Source of the DNA: Pictodentalium vernedei
Taxonomy: Eukaryota; Mollusca; Scaphopoda; Dentaliida; Dentaliidae
Reading direction: 5' to 3'
Assembly: GCA_031216915.1 (NCBI GenBank)
Contig: CM062288.1
Span: 183,856,596 to 183,920,595 of the forward strand
DNA: 64,000 nucleotides
Part shown: in pieces, positions 54,951 to 64,000 of the stretch
Position numbering within the stretch: position 1 is the first letter of the stretch
Layout: each line of letters starts with the position of its first letter
Translations under genes and position numbers: made by a program
The notes under the pieces: model-generated
Databases searched by the model: none
Seen by the model: the letters and a program-made list of their open reading frames with translations, nothing else
What the model was told of the DNA's origin: nothing

Positions 54951-56919
54951 CCGCTGTCGTTTAAATTTTCTGCTTCGTCACTGAAAGTCACCGAAGCTTG
55001 AGTTTTACTGGGAGTGTCCCCTGAATCAGTTTGCACATTTTCACTCTTTGTAGCTGGTCGATTTTTAGTATGTCTACTTGGACACTCTTGGGCCAAATGT
55101 GTAGGAGATCCACATTGATAACAGGTTCGGCGTCGCGGCGAAGGAGAGCGATTCTGATAATGGCTAAATCCCGTACCACGATCCGAACTCTGCGACAATT
55201 TTAGTGTAAATTTTGCCACCGATTCAGCTAAATTTGTTACTGAATCTTGCATAGCTTTCATTCCATCTGTCATTGATTTAGTAAAACTACCAAATTCTGT
55301 TATAGTTTTTTCATTTCCCTGTTATTATATTCAGAAGTGTTCTGAATATTCGGTAGATTGGTTTTTCTAGCAAAATGTACATTTGCATAACTCTCTTGTG
55401 TGTCATCCTCAAACTGAGGATGGGCGGCCTCTTTTCGGGATAAAGTATCCCGCGGCCTCTGTCCATACACTGCCATTGATGTATGTTGATACCATTTAAT
55501 TTTATCAATGGCATATAGTGTTTGGCTTCTGATTAGCTGCAAAGAGTCCTGCATCTTTATCCAAACACGCATGACAAAATTTCATTATGGCCTGGTTAAA
55601 CATATGTTCTTCAGGTAAATGGCCATAGGCTTTTACGGCAAGGGTTAATACCTGATCGGCCCACTCTTCTAAAGACATTCCCGATACTTGCCGGGCTTGT
55701 CCCAATTGAATTTGTGCTGTTTCGGGCAGTTCGTACATCCCAAAACGTTTTTATAGTTTATGCATGAGATCCCAAATATTCATTGTGGGATCCTCTCTAC
55801 TTATCATAGCATAATATTCACTTGCTTTCCCCATTAGACACCAACAAAGGCTGTTTTTGCAATCTCTTTCTGACCAATCCTGCATTTCCGCAAAATTAGA
55901 AAATTTTAATCTAAAAGACTGCCAATCAGTATTTCCATAATATTCTAGACCTTTGGGCAATTTCGGAATTCTTTGAATTGCATTTTGTCTGGGTTGGCGT
56001 TGATATTGCATATCGCCACCACCCTGATTTTGGTAATTTGGTGGAGGCAATGCATTTTGTCTCTGGTCATGATAATTGTTAACTCTGTCCCTTTGAGTGT
56101 AAAAGGGATTGTCTGGATTTCCTCTATTTCTAGGGTTATCTGGTTGGTAATCGGGATTTGGATTTCGAAAATTTGTCGTATCCCGTTGTCTGAAATTTGG
56201 GGGACAATTATTCCCAAAATTTTGATTTCTGTCCAATCTATTTTGAAAATCATCTACTACTCTTGTTACTCTATCCAAATCGGAAGGATTACAAGGCAGT
56301 GGTGAACTCGTAAAAGCTTGACCTAATGTAGCCGTCATATTTTGTTTCTTTGGTCTGAAATGACCAGACAAAAATTCACTTTTGTCAGATTGAGGCCTGT
56401 TATTAACATCTGGACCTTTCAATGTTGACCAGGTTGGGGCCAATGTAATTTGTGTATCATTTTCATGGAAACTAGAACCTTGGCTTCCATTTTGTTTTTG
56501 GGAATCCAATGCCAATTCATGGGGCGAAATTGGGTAATTAGATTCATTTTCAATATTTCTCTCTCTAATGGATTCTAGAATTTTTGTTACGTTGTCCCAG
56601 TCTATGGTATCAACACGTTTATCACCTAATCGTATACAAATTGTACACTTTGAACGAGCGTGTCGTCGTCATCAGGAAAATGGGGGGCAAAATCTATTAA
56701 TTTCATAATATTTCTCGTAATTTTAACCTCTGGAATATTCAGAATATTTTCTGCAGTTAAATTTCCCCATTCATTTCTTTTTGACGCTAATTTCACGGCA
56801 CGTTGATAATTAATACCAGGTAATGTCAAAAAACTCTGAAAATCACAGTGATTTATTTGCAATACATGGGACGGGTCGTCCCTTTGCAAATTTAACTCAT
56901 TTGGGTTATTTGATGCCAT
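54951..56919 (-). pseudogene. Gag of the LTR element
   Basis: It starts at the ATG at 56917-56919 (MASNNPNELN). Residues about 29-75 form a helix-hairpin-helix-like unit (FLTLPGINYQRAVKLAS, AENILNIPEV), unusual for Gag. A frameshift near 56635 leads into a long, Asn/Arg/Gln-rich linker. A capsid-like region follows: DWQSFRLKFSNFAEMQDW, WCLMGKASEYYAMI, a stop near 55751, KRFGMYELPETAQIQLGQA, MSLEEWADQVLTLAVKAYG. A nucleocapsid CCHC knuckle, CYQCGSPTHLAQEC, lies near 55110. Three or more frame breaks make it non-functional. Confidence 0.85.
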
Positions 56920-57257
56920 TTTTCATTTGTTGTACTTTCGGTTTCAAGGAATACTAAAATTTCATTGGAAGATTGCTCAACATGTCAGGAAACCCCGTTG
57001 ACATAAAAATGTAAACATTGCCAAAAACTGAAAAATTCCTGCAAAATAATTTTCAAAAATGAAAAAAATCTGCTTGTACAAATCATATTAAAAACGAAAT
57101 ATATGAAAAATATGCATGGATGGCCATAACGAAAAAATAATTCAAAGGGATTGAAAATCCCTAGAAAAAAAAAAAAATACCGCGTGGTAATGTCAAAAAA
57201 AAAAAAAAAAAAAATTTCCGTTTATTTTTTTCGAAATATTACTGCAGGTAATTTATA
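56920..57257 (-). other. 5' leader of the LTR element
   Basis: Non-coding and A/T-rich, with A- and T-runs near 57165-57215, between the primer-binding site and the Gag ATG. Confidence 0.55.
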
Positions 57258-57270
57258 GCTCGTAGCGCCA
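57258..57270 (-). other. Candidate primer-binding site
   Basis: The minus strand reads TGGCGCTACGAGC three bases after the 5' LTR. TGG matches the universal tRNA CCA end; the tRNA was not identified. Confidence 0.6.
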
Positions 57271-57273
57271 ATT

Positions 57274-57642
57274 TGTGGTATATTTTCCACAACAGTTTCT
57301 AGCAGTAATAAGTTCCTGATGTATCGGGAAGACTGATTCAGCTGCGCAGCTGACTGTGTAGATTCTTCACTGGTTCTTTATACTATTACTAACAAGTACT
57401 CTTCTATTCTGCGGCCAGGTCAGGGACACAATGGTTTCACGCGCCGAAGGCGCGCAGGGACGGTTTGGGGAACAAGCCCCTTTCGACCCTCAGTGACTTT
57501 ATATGATTCGTTTTCTCATGTCGAGGCGTGTTGAAGGAGGGACATGCCAGGTTATCTGGTGCACCAGTCTTCAAAAAGGGGGCCGAGAGGATAGGTTCGA
57601 TTTCCCGGCACAGAACCGGGAATATCAGGTAAAATATACCAT
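57274..57642 (-). repeat. 5' LTR (long form)
   Basis: 369 bp, with the same ends as 47808-48043. It contains an additional 132 bp (57421-57552) bounded by CCAGGT repeats. Confidence 0.9.
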
Positions 57643-58112
57643 ACAGTCCACCCAAACAAATTCAACAACGCAAACAGTAGAGAAAATAACAAACATTGGA
57701 CAAACACAAGAACAAACAAAAGATAAACCAAAATCTGAACACAAAAAAGAACAAATCCCGAAGTGGGAAAAGAATAATAAGCCAGACAAACCGAAACCAG
57801 ATCCAAAACATAAATCTCAACAAAATCTGAGACGGTCACAGGAACAGGACCACAAGAACAAAGAAAGGGAAAAACAAAAACTCAAGTCAGACAGAATACC
57901 AAAACACCTTCAAAATGTTGTGCCGAGCAACATGTTTGAAGGAATTGAAGACATGTCAGTTGAGTGCATCGATAGCACGTTCTCAACCAAGCTCCGTCTG
58001 AATTCTTCTCAGGATAGGCCCCAACGAACAAAGTCACCGAAGAGAAATAAGAGGGTAATTTCTCCCACACGCCCACCATCCAAATCACCACCCAAACATG
58101 GATCACAGCACT
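57643..58112 (+). pseudogene. LINE ORF1, 3' part
   Basis: A Lys/Gln-rich, highly charged segment (QTQEQTKDKPKSEHKKEQ, KHLQNVVPSNMFEGIEDMSV, SPTRPPSKSPPKHG) ends at a stop 25 bp before ORF2-like sequence. It begins with ACAGT, the LTR target duplication. Such basic low-complexity ORF1 C-termini are usual in I/Jockey-group LINEs. Confidence 0.65.
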
Positions 58113-60350
58113 AATAATATAATCCAGTAGAATTGTCGAGCTTTTAACCCTTTACCTAACGATTCGACCGCATCCGCCCGCGTAATTTACAAATCAGGCA
58201 GTTAAAAAAAAATTCCAAAAAATTCAACAAAACCATATCATGTGAACCCTCATTGGAACGAGCTCAGCGAGCTCGTTCCAATGAGGGGTCACATGATAAG
58301 ATTTTGTTGAAATTTTTTTAAAAATATGAAGAAACAAAAATTAAAATAACAAATTTTGATATCATCTGCGTTGTGTGGAGGGTTAAAGCAAATTTCACTG
58401 AATTGGGCCTTTTGAGCCAAAAATATAAACCTGCTGCTTTTTGCCTGCAAGAAACACTTCTAATGAAACCTGATACTCAAGATCAATCTGTTCTCAAGTA
58501 TTACACATCGGATCGCGCTTGGGCAGATGAAAATGACCTTCATGTTCGTGGAACGTCTGTCTTGGTCAGAAACGACATTATTCACAGTACTGTACCCTTG
58601 CAATCGAATTTTCAGGCCTTAGCGGTACGCCTAACTTTAGACGGTACGGTAATGTCTCGTGGTCCATTTACATACCACAAAATAAACCCCTTCGGAAGAT
58701 TAATCTTGAACAACTTATTGACAGCTCCCAACTTCATATATTCTGTTGGGTAATTTTAATGTCCATAGCCCTCTTTGGGGTGCTCCCTGCAGCAAAGAAG
58801 ATATAAAATCCAAAGCAGTTGAGGAGCTGATTTCGAAATATGACTTGTGCTTATTTGATGATGGTTCGGGCACATGTTTGCATTCCGCATCTGGTTCTTA
58901 CACTTCAACTGATCTTACAATTGCATGCCCTTCGGTCTTCCTTGATTTTTCTTGAAAGGTTGGGGATGAGTTGTGTGGGAGGGACCACTTTCCAATTGTG
59001 TTGGGAAGTGTGGTTCCCGTGGTGGGTGCCCCAGTGTAGCTTTGGGGGGGGGGGGGGGGGGGGTACCGGGACACTTTCTGATCGCTTTGTTCGGAACGTC
59101 TCAAACGGGAGAAATTTGAGGAGAGTGCTGACCAAATAGAACACTTCACCAAAGGATTTATTGACATTGCAAGCACAGTCATTCCTAAAACTTAGGCCAA
59201 TCCAATGTTTCGCCAAACCATGGTTTGATACTGTTCGCAGACAGGCTATAAAGAACCACAAGAATACAGAACGCGAATTTAATAAGTCACCAACCGCACA
59301 TAATTTGCACAAACTACGTATTAATCGGGCAAAAACAAGGCGACTTATAACAACACACTAATTACATCGAAAAAAGAAATATCAAACAAATTGGCCTCAA
59401 CATTTTCAAAGCAATTGTCGTCCGAAAATTGTAATCCAGAATTCGCTAAATTTAAAAAAAAAACGTTAGGAAAAACAGAAGATCAAATCTGCCTCGGATA
59501 GTTTAGAGGATTACGGTGGACCTTTTTCTGTGTAAAAGTTGAATGGTTCTTGGCATAAAGCAAAAGACGCTGCCACCCGATGAAATATACAACAGGATTC
59601 TAAAGCATCTGCATCAGGCTTCGCTTGGGCTTTTGCGATCAATTTTCGATGGCATATGGATTACGGGCCAGTTTCCACCTTCTTGGCAAAAAGCAATAAT
59701 AATTCCTACTCCAAAGCCTAATAAAGATCACAATAACCCAAGCAATTACCGACTCATGGCACTAACAGGTTGTCTGTGTAAACCATGGAAAGGATGATCA
59801 ATGAGGATCATTTGGTTAGACTTGAAACGTTCATAAGAAATGACTTTGCTGGGCAAGAACATGTGGTCGCCATCTTCTTTGACCTGGAAAAGGATTATGA
59901 TACAACGTGGAAGTGTGGAATTTTAAGATCTTTTTAACTTGGGGTTGAGGGGACGTATACTGCTTTTTACAGAATTTTATTAAAGGATCCTCAGTTTCAA
60001 GTTCGTGTTGTATCTCCGTTATCTGATCCCTACGAGCAAGAATTGAGGGTTCCTCTGGGTAGTATTTTATCAGTTACCCGTTTTTCGTTGAAACTTAATA
60101 GCATTATCGAAGCAAATGAGAATATGTTAGATTCTTCATTGTATGTCATTGACTTTTTAATTTTCTGTAGCAGTAGAAACATGAATTCACTCGAGCATAA
60201 ACTTCAGCTATGTTTAAACACAATTCAGAAATGTGCTAGTCTGTTTTAAGTTTTGGACGACAAAAACCGAACTGTGTTCATTTTTGCAACCTCCTGAAGC
60301 ACTATCTTGATCCGGAAATGAAAATAGATGGCGATGCCATTTGTCATAAT
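58113..60350 (+). pseudogene. LINE ORF2 (endonuclease-RT) remnant
   Basis: The endonuclease N-terminus (IIQ, then a TAG in place of the usual Trp, NCRAF) is cut by a TTAA element and resumes as ANFTELGLLSQKYKPAAFCL and QETLL. GNFNVHSPLWGA matches the GDFNAH block and YTSTDLTIACPS the SxxDLxI block. A G20 run (59044-59063) lies between endonuclease and RT. RT blocks are PPDEIYNRILKHL, FPPSWQKAIIIPTPKPNKDH, NPSNYRLMALTGCL, FFDLEKDYDTTWK, QELRVPLGSILSV and SLYVIDFLIFC, where YxDD has become YVID. It ends after HLDPEMKIDG-type sequence near 60330. Multiple stops and frameshifts mark it as dead. The motif style fits the I/Jockey superfamily. Confidence 0.85.
58144..58386 (+). mobile_element. TTAA palindromic MITE, family B, inside LINE ORF2
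   Basis: TTAA at 58144 and 58383. CATT/AATG arms with a CAGCGAGCTC centre. It interrupts the codons for A-F-K-A-N near the endonuclease start; removing it with one TTAA joins them in frame. Confidence 0.92.
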
Positions 60351-61236
60351 TAAACCCTTTTGCTGTTCACGTATTATCAGGCAAAATGATTGGCTAAAGT
60401 ATTTTTTTTCTTTTCATAACAGAATGAACCACGCCCCCAATGTCTGTCTTAAAGATTACGTTGCATAGGGTGAATGGAAAAGAACCTCTGCATGCTCATA
60501 TTGTTTCAACATGAAAAGTAATTAATATTTATCTCACCATATTAAAAAGACTTTCAAAATTTAAAATTTAATAAACAATGAAATCCTTTGTCATGCTTTT
60601 TGTTCCATGTTCAATTTGTTTATATGCAATAGATGATCGTCTGCGTTCATCGTTTTACCCAAATCAAACGTGAAGGTAAACAATGGCCGGTCATAATAAT
60701 CCACAAACGAAACTCACGCCAACAAAACTTTCTAATTTACAAATAGCCTGAATGACCTCTTTTCTGAGACAGAGCTCAACCAACTTCATGTCATCTGGAT
60801 TTATATCGAACTCCACATTTTCAAATTGTGTTTTCAGTTTCTCAGGAAAAGGTCCAAATCAGAATTAAATTTAATTCAGTGCTGCTTTGAAAGACAGCAC
60901 CCTCCCGTCAAGCGGAAAAGGAGATTGAAGTTTTGTGTGGGCGTGGCCTATGATGTTCCTTTTAACTTACGCAGTTCATTGGTCAATAAAATTTTTAATG
61001 ACACAAGAACATATTTCAGTGAAATGTATCGTTACTTCAAACAAAATGTTTTAAAACTATACCTTTCTATTCAGTTATCACTAGGAAGCAGGATGCGACC
61101 TGGTTTTTATTTTAACTACGCAAAGTAGAGTGTGTTTAAATTTATTGCCCCTCAAGTTTAATTATAAGGAATGATCATTTGTTTCTGTTTATTTCTTGAG
61201 TTGTGAACCCCCAAAAACAAAGGCCAAACTGTGTAA
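60351..61236. other. No recognised gene
   Basis: A plus frame at 60826-61128 (100 codons) has no known motif. A short stem, GTGCTGC...GACAGCAC, lies at 60881-60900. Confidence 0.35.
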
Positions 61237-61497
61237 ATGGGCGATGGCACAAGTGCCATATCGATTAACCCATTCACACATGCGTGTCGTTCTGTGTTTA
61301 TTACACGTCTTCACGTCTATAAAACAATTATTAGAAGGACACTCATAAATTCATTTGACACCAATCAATAAAAATAACACATTTCATCGCCAACCAAATT
61401 TACCAGGGAAACTCGTGTTACGATTTCGTACCCTGACTTCCAATGTGTTCTATGTGCCTACTGGCACATAGAACACATTGGAACGCGGGACGATTTT
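61237..61497 (+). repeat. Family D double-hairpin repeat, inverted copy
   Basis: GGCACAAGTGCCATATCGATTAACCC at 61245 begins the hairpin 2 half. The linker with TCTATAAAACAATTATTAG follows, and the complete hairpin 1 (TTCCAATGTGTTCTATGTGC and complement) lies at 61424-61495. Confidence 0.75.
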
Positions 61498-61519
61498 AAG
61501 CTATCGCTAGCGATTCAAA

Positions 61520-62815
61520 TTGCAATTGTTCAAGCATCAACTCCGGAACTTGGTTGGAACAAACCCGAATCTGACCACTCTGAGAATGCTCTGTACCAAA
61601 TATGAAAACATTTTGACAAGTGGATCGTAAGAAGTAGATTTTTTAAAATTCTACCCAACACTGCACTAAGTTAAAATTTATGCTCCCATAGGGAGCCCAA
61701 ATATTAATCAGGGGACTTGATTTTGAACAAACTTGAATCTGCCCCCTTAGGATCCTGTATACCAACACTAAAAGATTGTCATTGGTGTCTTTGGAGATGA
61801 TTTTTAAAGAATATTCCCCATATTGAACGAAGTTAAAATTATCAATATCAACTCAGGGATCTGATTTGAGCAAACTTGAATCTGACCTTCCTATGGATGC
61901 TGTATACAATATATGAAAAGATTCAGACTTGCGGATCTGAAGAAGACTTAAAGATTATTCCTCATTCTGCTCTGAGTTAAAATTTAGGCTCCCATAGGTG
62001 GTCCAAATATTAACTGAGGGACCTGATTTGAACAAAATTGACCAAAAGTTTCTGACTGGTGGTTCTGGAGAAGATTTTTAAAGTATACTGCTAGTTAAAA
62101 TTCAGGCTCCCATGGGAAGACCAAATTTTAACCCCAAGCCTTGATTTGCACAAAACTTGAACCTGACCTCTCTAAGGATGCTGTATACAAAATATCAAGA
62201 TTCTGACTGGTGGATCTGAAGAAGATTTTCAAAGATTATTCCTTATATTGCACTAAGCTAAAATTTAGGCTCCAATAAGGAGCCCAAATATTAACCGAGG
62301 TTCTTGATTTTAACAAACTTGATTCAGACCCCAGAAATGATGTTGTATACCAAATATCAAAAGATTCTGACTAGCGAATCTGAAGAAGTTTTTTAAAGAA
62401 TATTCCCCATATTGCACTAAGTTAAAATTCAGACTTCAATAAAAAAGCCCAAGTATCAACCCGGGGACTTGATTTGAACAAATTTGAATCTGACTTCTCT
62501 AAAGATGCTGTATACGAAATATCAAAAGATTCTGACTGGCAGATCTGAAGAAGATTTTTAAAGATTATTCCCCATATAGCAGTAAGTTAAATTCAGGTTC
62601 CCATAGAGACCCCAAATATTAACCGAGGGACTTGATTGGGCAAATCTGGATCGGACCCTTTAAGGCTGCTGTATACCATATATCAAAAGATTCTGACTTG
62701 AGATTCTGGATTAGATTTTTACAGATTTTTCCTCATATTGGGCCAAGTTAAAATTACGGCTTCAACAGAGAGCACAAATGAACACCCAAAGACTTGATTT
62801 TAATGAAAGTGTCAA
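61520..62815 (+). repeat. Satellite array, period about 155 bp
   Basis: About eight diverged units. Each has an AACAAACTTGAATCTGACC-like start, GATGCTGTATACCAAATATC, AAAAGATTCTGACTGG, ATCTGAAGAAGATTTTTAAAG, ATTCCCCATATTGCACTAAG, then GGCTCCCATAGGGAGCCCAA-like palindrome. Unit starts lie near 61557, 61722, 61873, 62030, 62150, 62310, 62478 and 62637. Confidence 0.85.
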
Positions 62816-62924
62816 TGACACTGTAGCTTAACTTGACTGTGTGTGGTGTTTGATGAAAAGGATAATGTTCAATGATTATGAAAGGATTATGAAATAAGAC
62901 AAGGGAATATGTTAATTTCTGATC

Positions 62925-63180
62925 CCTGTATTTATTTATTTATTGGTGTTTAAGGTCACATATTTTTGCACAATGGCTAATCAGGACCACAATATGAGTA
63001 TCAACTCAAGACCAGGGGCGAGTGTTAATAAGCCATGTTGCCCATTTTAGAGAGGGTTTGCACCTCCCAAGCATTGGTGACTGGGTCCTATTTTACCAGT
63101 AAAACAGAGCCTGTTTACCACAGTGAACAGGCACTGCTTCACTTCCCAGGGTTCCCGTGGGGACTGCTCCCTGTATTCTA
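62925..63180 (+). repeat. Family K dispersed repeat with (TTTA)n head
   Basis: Starts TTTATTTATTTATTGGTGTT, then GGTCACATATTTTTGCACAATGG and CACTTCCCAGGGTTCCCG, matching 43606-43800. Confidence 0.7.
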
Positions 63181-63289
63181 TGTTTTCAATAAAAACAAGA
63201 GCGCACGTATCGATGAAGCAATACAATGTCCCCTACCGGACTAATGAGCATTAATAATTATACAAATGTTATAACCTAGATGTGATGAG

Positions 63290-64000
63290 CATGAATTCCA
63301 TTGAAGCTTTTCCAAAAAAAAGTCCAGAAAACTGATATTTTGGCGCTTTTCCATATTTCCAAGGGCCATAACTCACACAAGAATAATGCAATCAGCATGA
63401 AACTCAAACATGATCTGTAAGTCATCGTTCTATAGTAGGTTACCAAGAATGAAATCATTCGGTTGAAGCATTTCCAAAAAAAGTCCGGAAAACTAAAATA
63501 TGACTGACAGACTGACTGACAGACTGACGGATGGACAGAGTACAAATGAAACTTGATCTGTAAGTCATCATTCTATAGTAGGTTATCAAAAATGAAATCA
63601 TTCCGTTGAAGCGTTTCCAAAAAAAGTCCGGAAAACTAAAGTATGACCGACAGATTGACTGACGGATGGATGGACAGAGTGTAAATGAAACTTGATCTGT
63701 AAGTCATTGTTCTATAGTAGGTTACCAAAAATGAAATCATTCCGTTGAAGCGTTTCCAAAAAAAGTCCGGAAAACTAAAGTATGACCGACAGACTGACTG
63801 ACAGATTGACGGATGGATGGACACAGTGTAAATGAAACGTGATCTGTAAGTCATCGTTCTATAGTAGTTTACCCAAAATGAAATCATTCCGTTGAAGCGT
63901 TTCCAAAAAAACTCCGGAAAACTGATATTGTGGTGCCTTTCCATATTTCCACGGGCCGTAACTCACACAAGAATAATGCAATCAGCATGAAGCTCAAACT
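63290..64000 (+). repeat. Tandem array, period about 145 bp, running off the window
   Basis: At least four units contain GATCTGTAAGTCATCGTTC, TATAGTAGGTTACC, ATGAAATCATTCCGTTGAAG, CGTTTCCAAAAAAAGTCCGG and a (GACT)/(GGAT)-rich end. The first and last visible units share a variant ending (TTTTCCATATTTCC, GGGCC(A/G)TAACTCACACAAG), suggesting a higher-order unit. Confidence 0.85.

Larger units (their letters stand above)
47808..57642 (-). mobile_element. Ty3/Gypsy LTR retrotransposon with PHD finger and TatD cargo
   Basis: A nearly complete 9.8 kb element transcribed on the minus strand. Order in the sense direction: 5' LTR (57274-57642), primer site, gag, protease, RT/RNase H, integrase with a C-terminal PHD finger, zinc-finger/TatD gene, polypurine tract, 3' LTR (47808-48043). 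It is inserted in ORF1 of a LINE with ACAGT duplicated on both sides. The coding frames carry around ten frameshifts or stops and the RT YxDD segment is absent. The LTRs differ by a 132 bp indel and several substitutions. It is therefore immobile by itself, but young enough that every domain is readable. The extra nuclease gene lies where other Gypsy elements carry env or other accessory frames. Confidence 0.9.

Noticed and set aside
63276..63944. Minus frames with repeated FPDFFWKxFNGM segments, at first resembling a repeat protein
   Set aside because: The periodicity is that of the 145 bp tandem DNA repeat, and the frames break at unit borders.

Overview
The window looks like repeat-rich nuclear DNA from a metazoan, most likely a marine invertebrate. 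A mollusc or other spiralian is my best guess, at low confidence. The case rests on the mix of mobile elements: tRNA-derived SINEs with (AAAT)n tails, a Penelope-like element, Ty3/Gypsy, Tc1/mariner and hAT elements, several LINEs, and many palindromic TTAA elements. I found no convincing single-copy host gene, no tRNA or rRNA gene, and no CRISPR or prokaryotic feature. Nearly all recognisable coding sequence belongs to mobile elements, mostly decayed.

Layout. 0-10 kb: hairpins, SINE fragments, TTAA-flanked palindromic elements and a 3.9 kb element with 480 bp inverted arms (3667-7523). 10-20 kb: a LINE reverse transcriptase remnant (10205-11846, minus), a decayed Ty3/Gypsy element (12725-17410, plus) and a second LINE remnant (18545-20240, minus) split by two TTAA elements. 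20-30 kb: SINEs, then one end of a long-TIR element (25490-26750) followed by two tandem TATA-box genes for small C2H2 proteins, and a Penelope-like fragment (minus). 30-44 kb: a diverged tandem array, a hAT MITE with an exact 8 bp target duplication, more TTAA elements, satellite monomers and a Tc1/mariner pseudogene. 44.7-47.1 kb: a short two-ended copy of the long-TIR element. 47.1-60.4 kb: a LINE whose ORF1 is interrupted by a nearly complete 9.8 kb Ty3/Gypsy retrotransposon (47808-57642, minus), and whose ORF2 is interrupted by a TTAA palindromic element. 60.4-64 kb: hairpin repeats and two tandem arrays.

The main discovery candidate is the 47.8-57.6 kb retrotransposon. It has LTRs, a 5 bp target duplication, a primer-binding site, a polypurine tract, Gag with an N-terminal helix-hairpin-helix, a CCHC knuckle, protease, RT/RNase H and integrase. 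Two features are unusual. A PHD finger of the H3K4me3-reading type is fused behind the integrase C-terminal domain. A cargo gene between integrase and 3' LTR encodes a zinc finger joined to a TatD-family metal-dependent nuclease in which every expected metal ligand is visible. A strong splice-acceptor-like sequence precedes the cargo gene. The copy is broken by frameshifts and lacks the RT YxDD segment, so it is a recent fossil.

The second theme is a set of TTAA-flanked, CCC-starting elements with near-perfect central hairpins, about one per 4 kb. Several interrupt other repeats so cleanly that removing the element plus one TTAA restores the reading frame or the tandem-repeat consensus. The two arms of the central hairpin tend to change together between copies.
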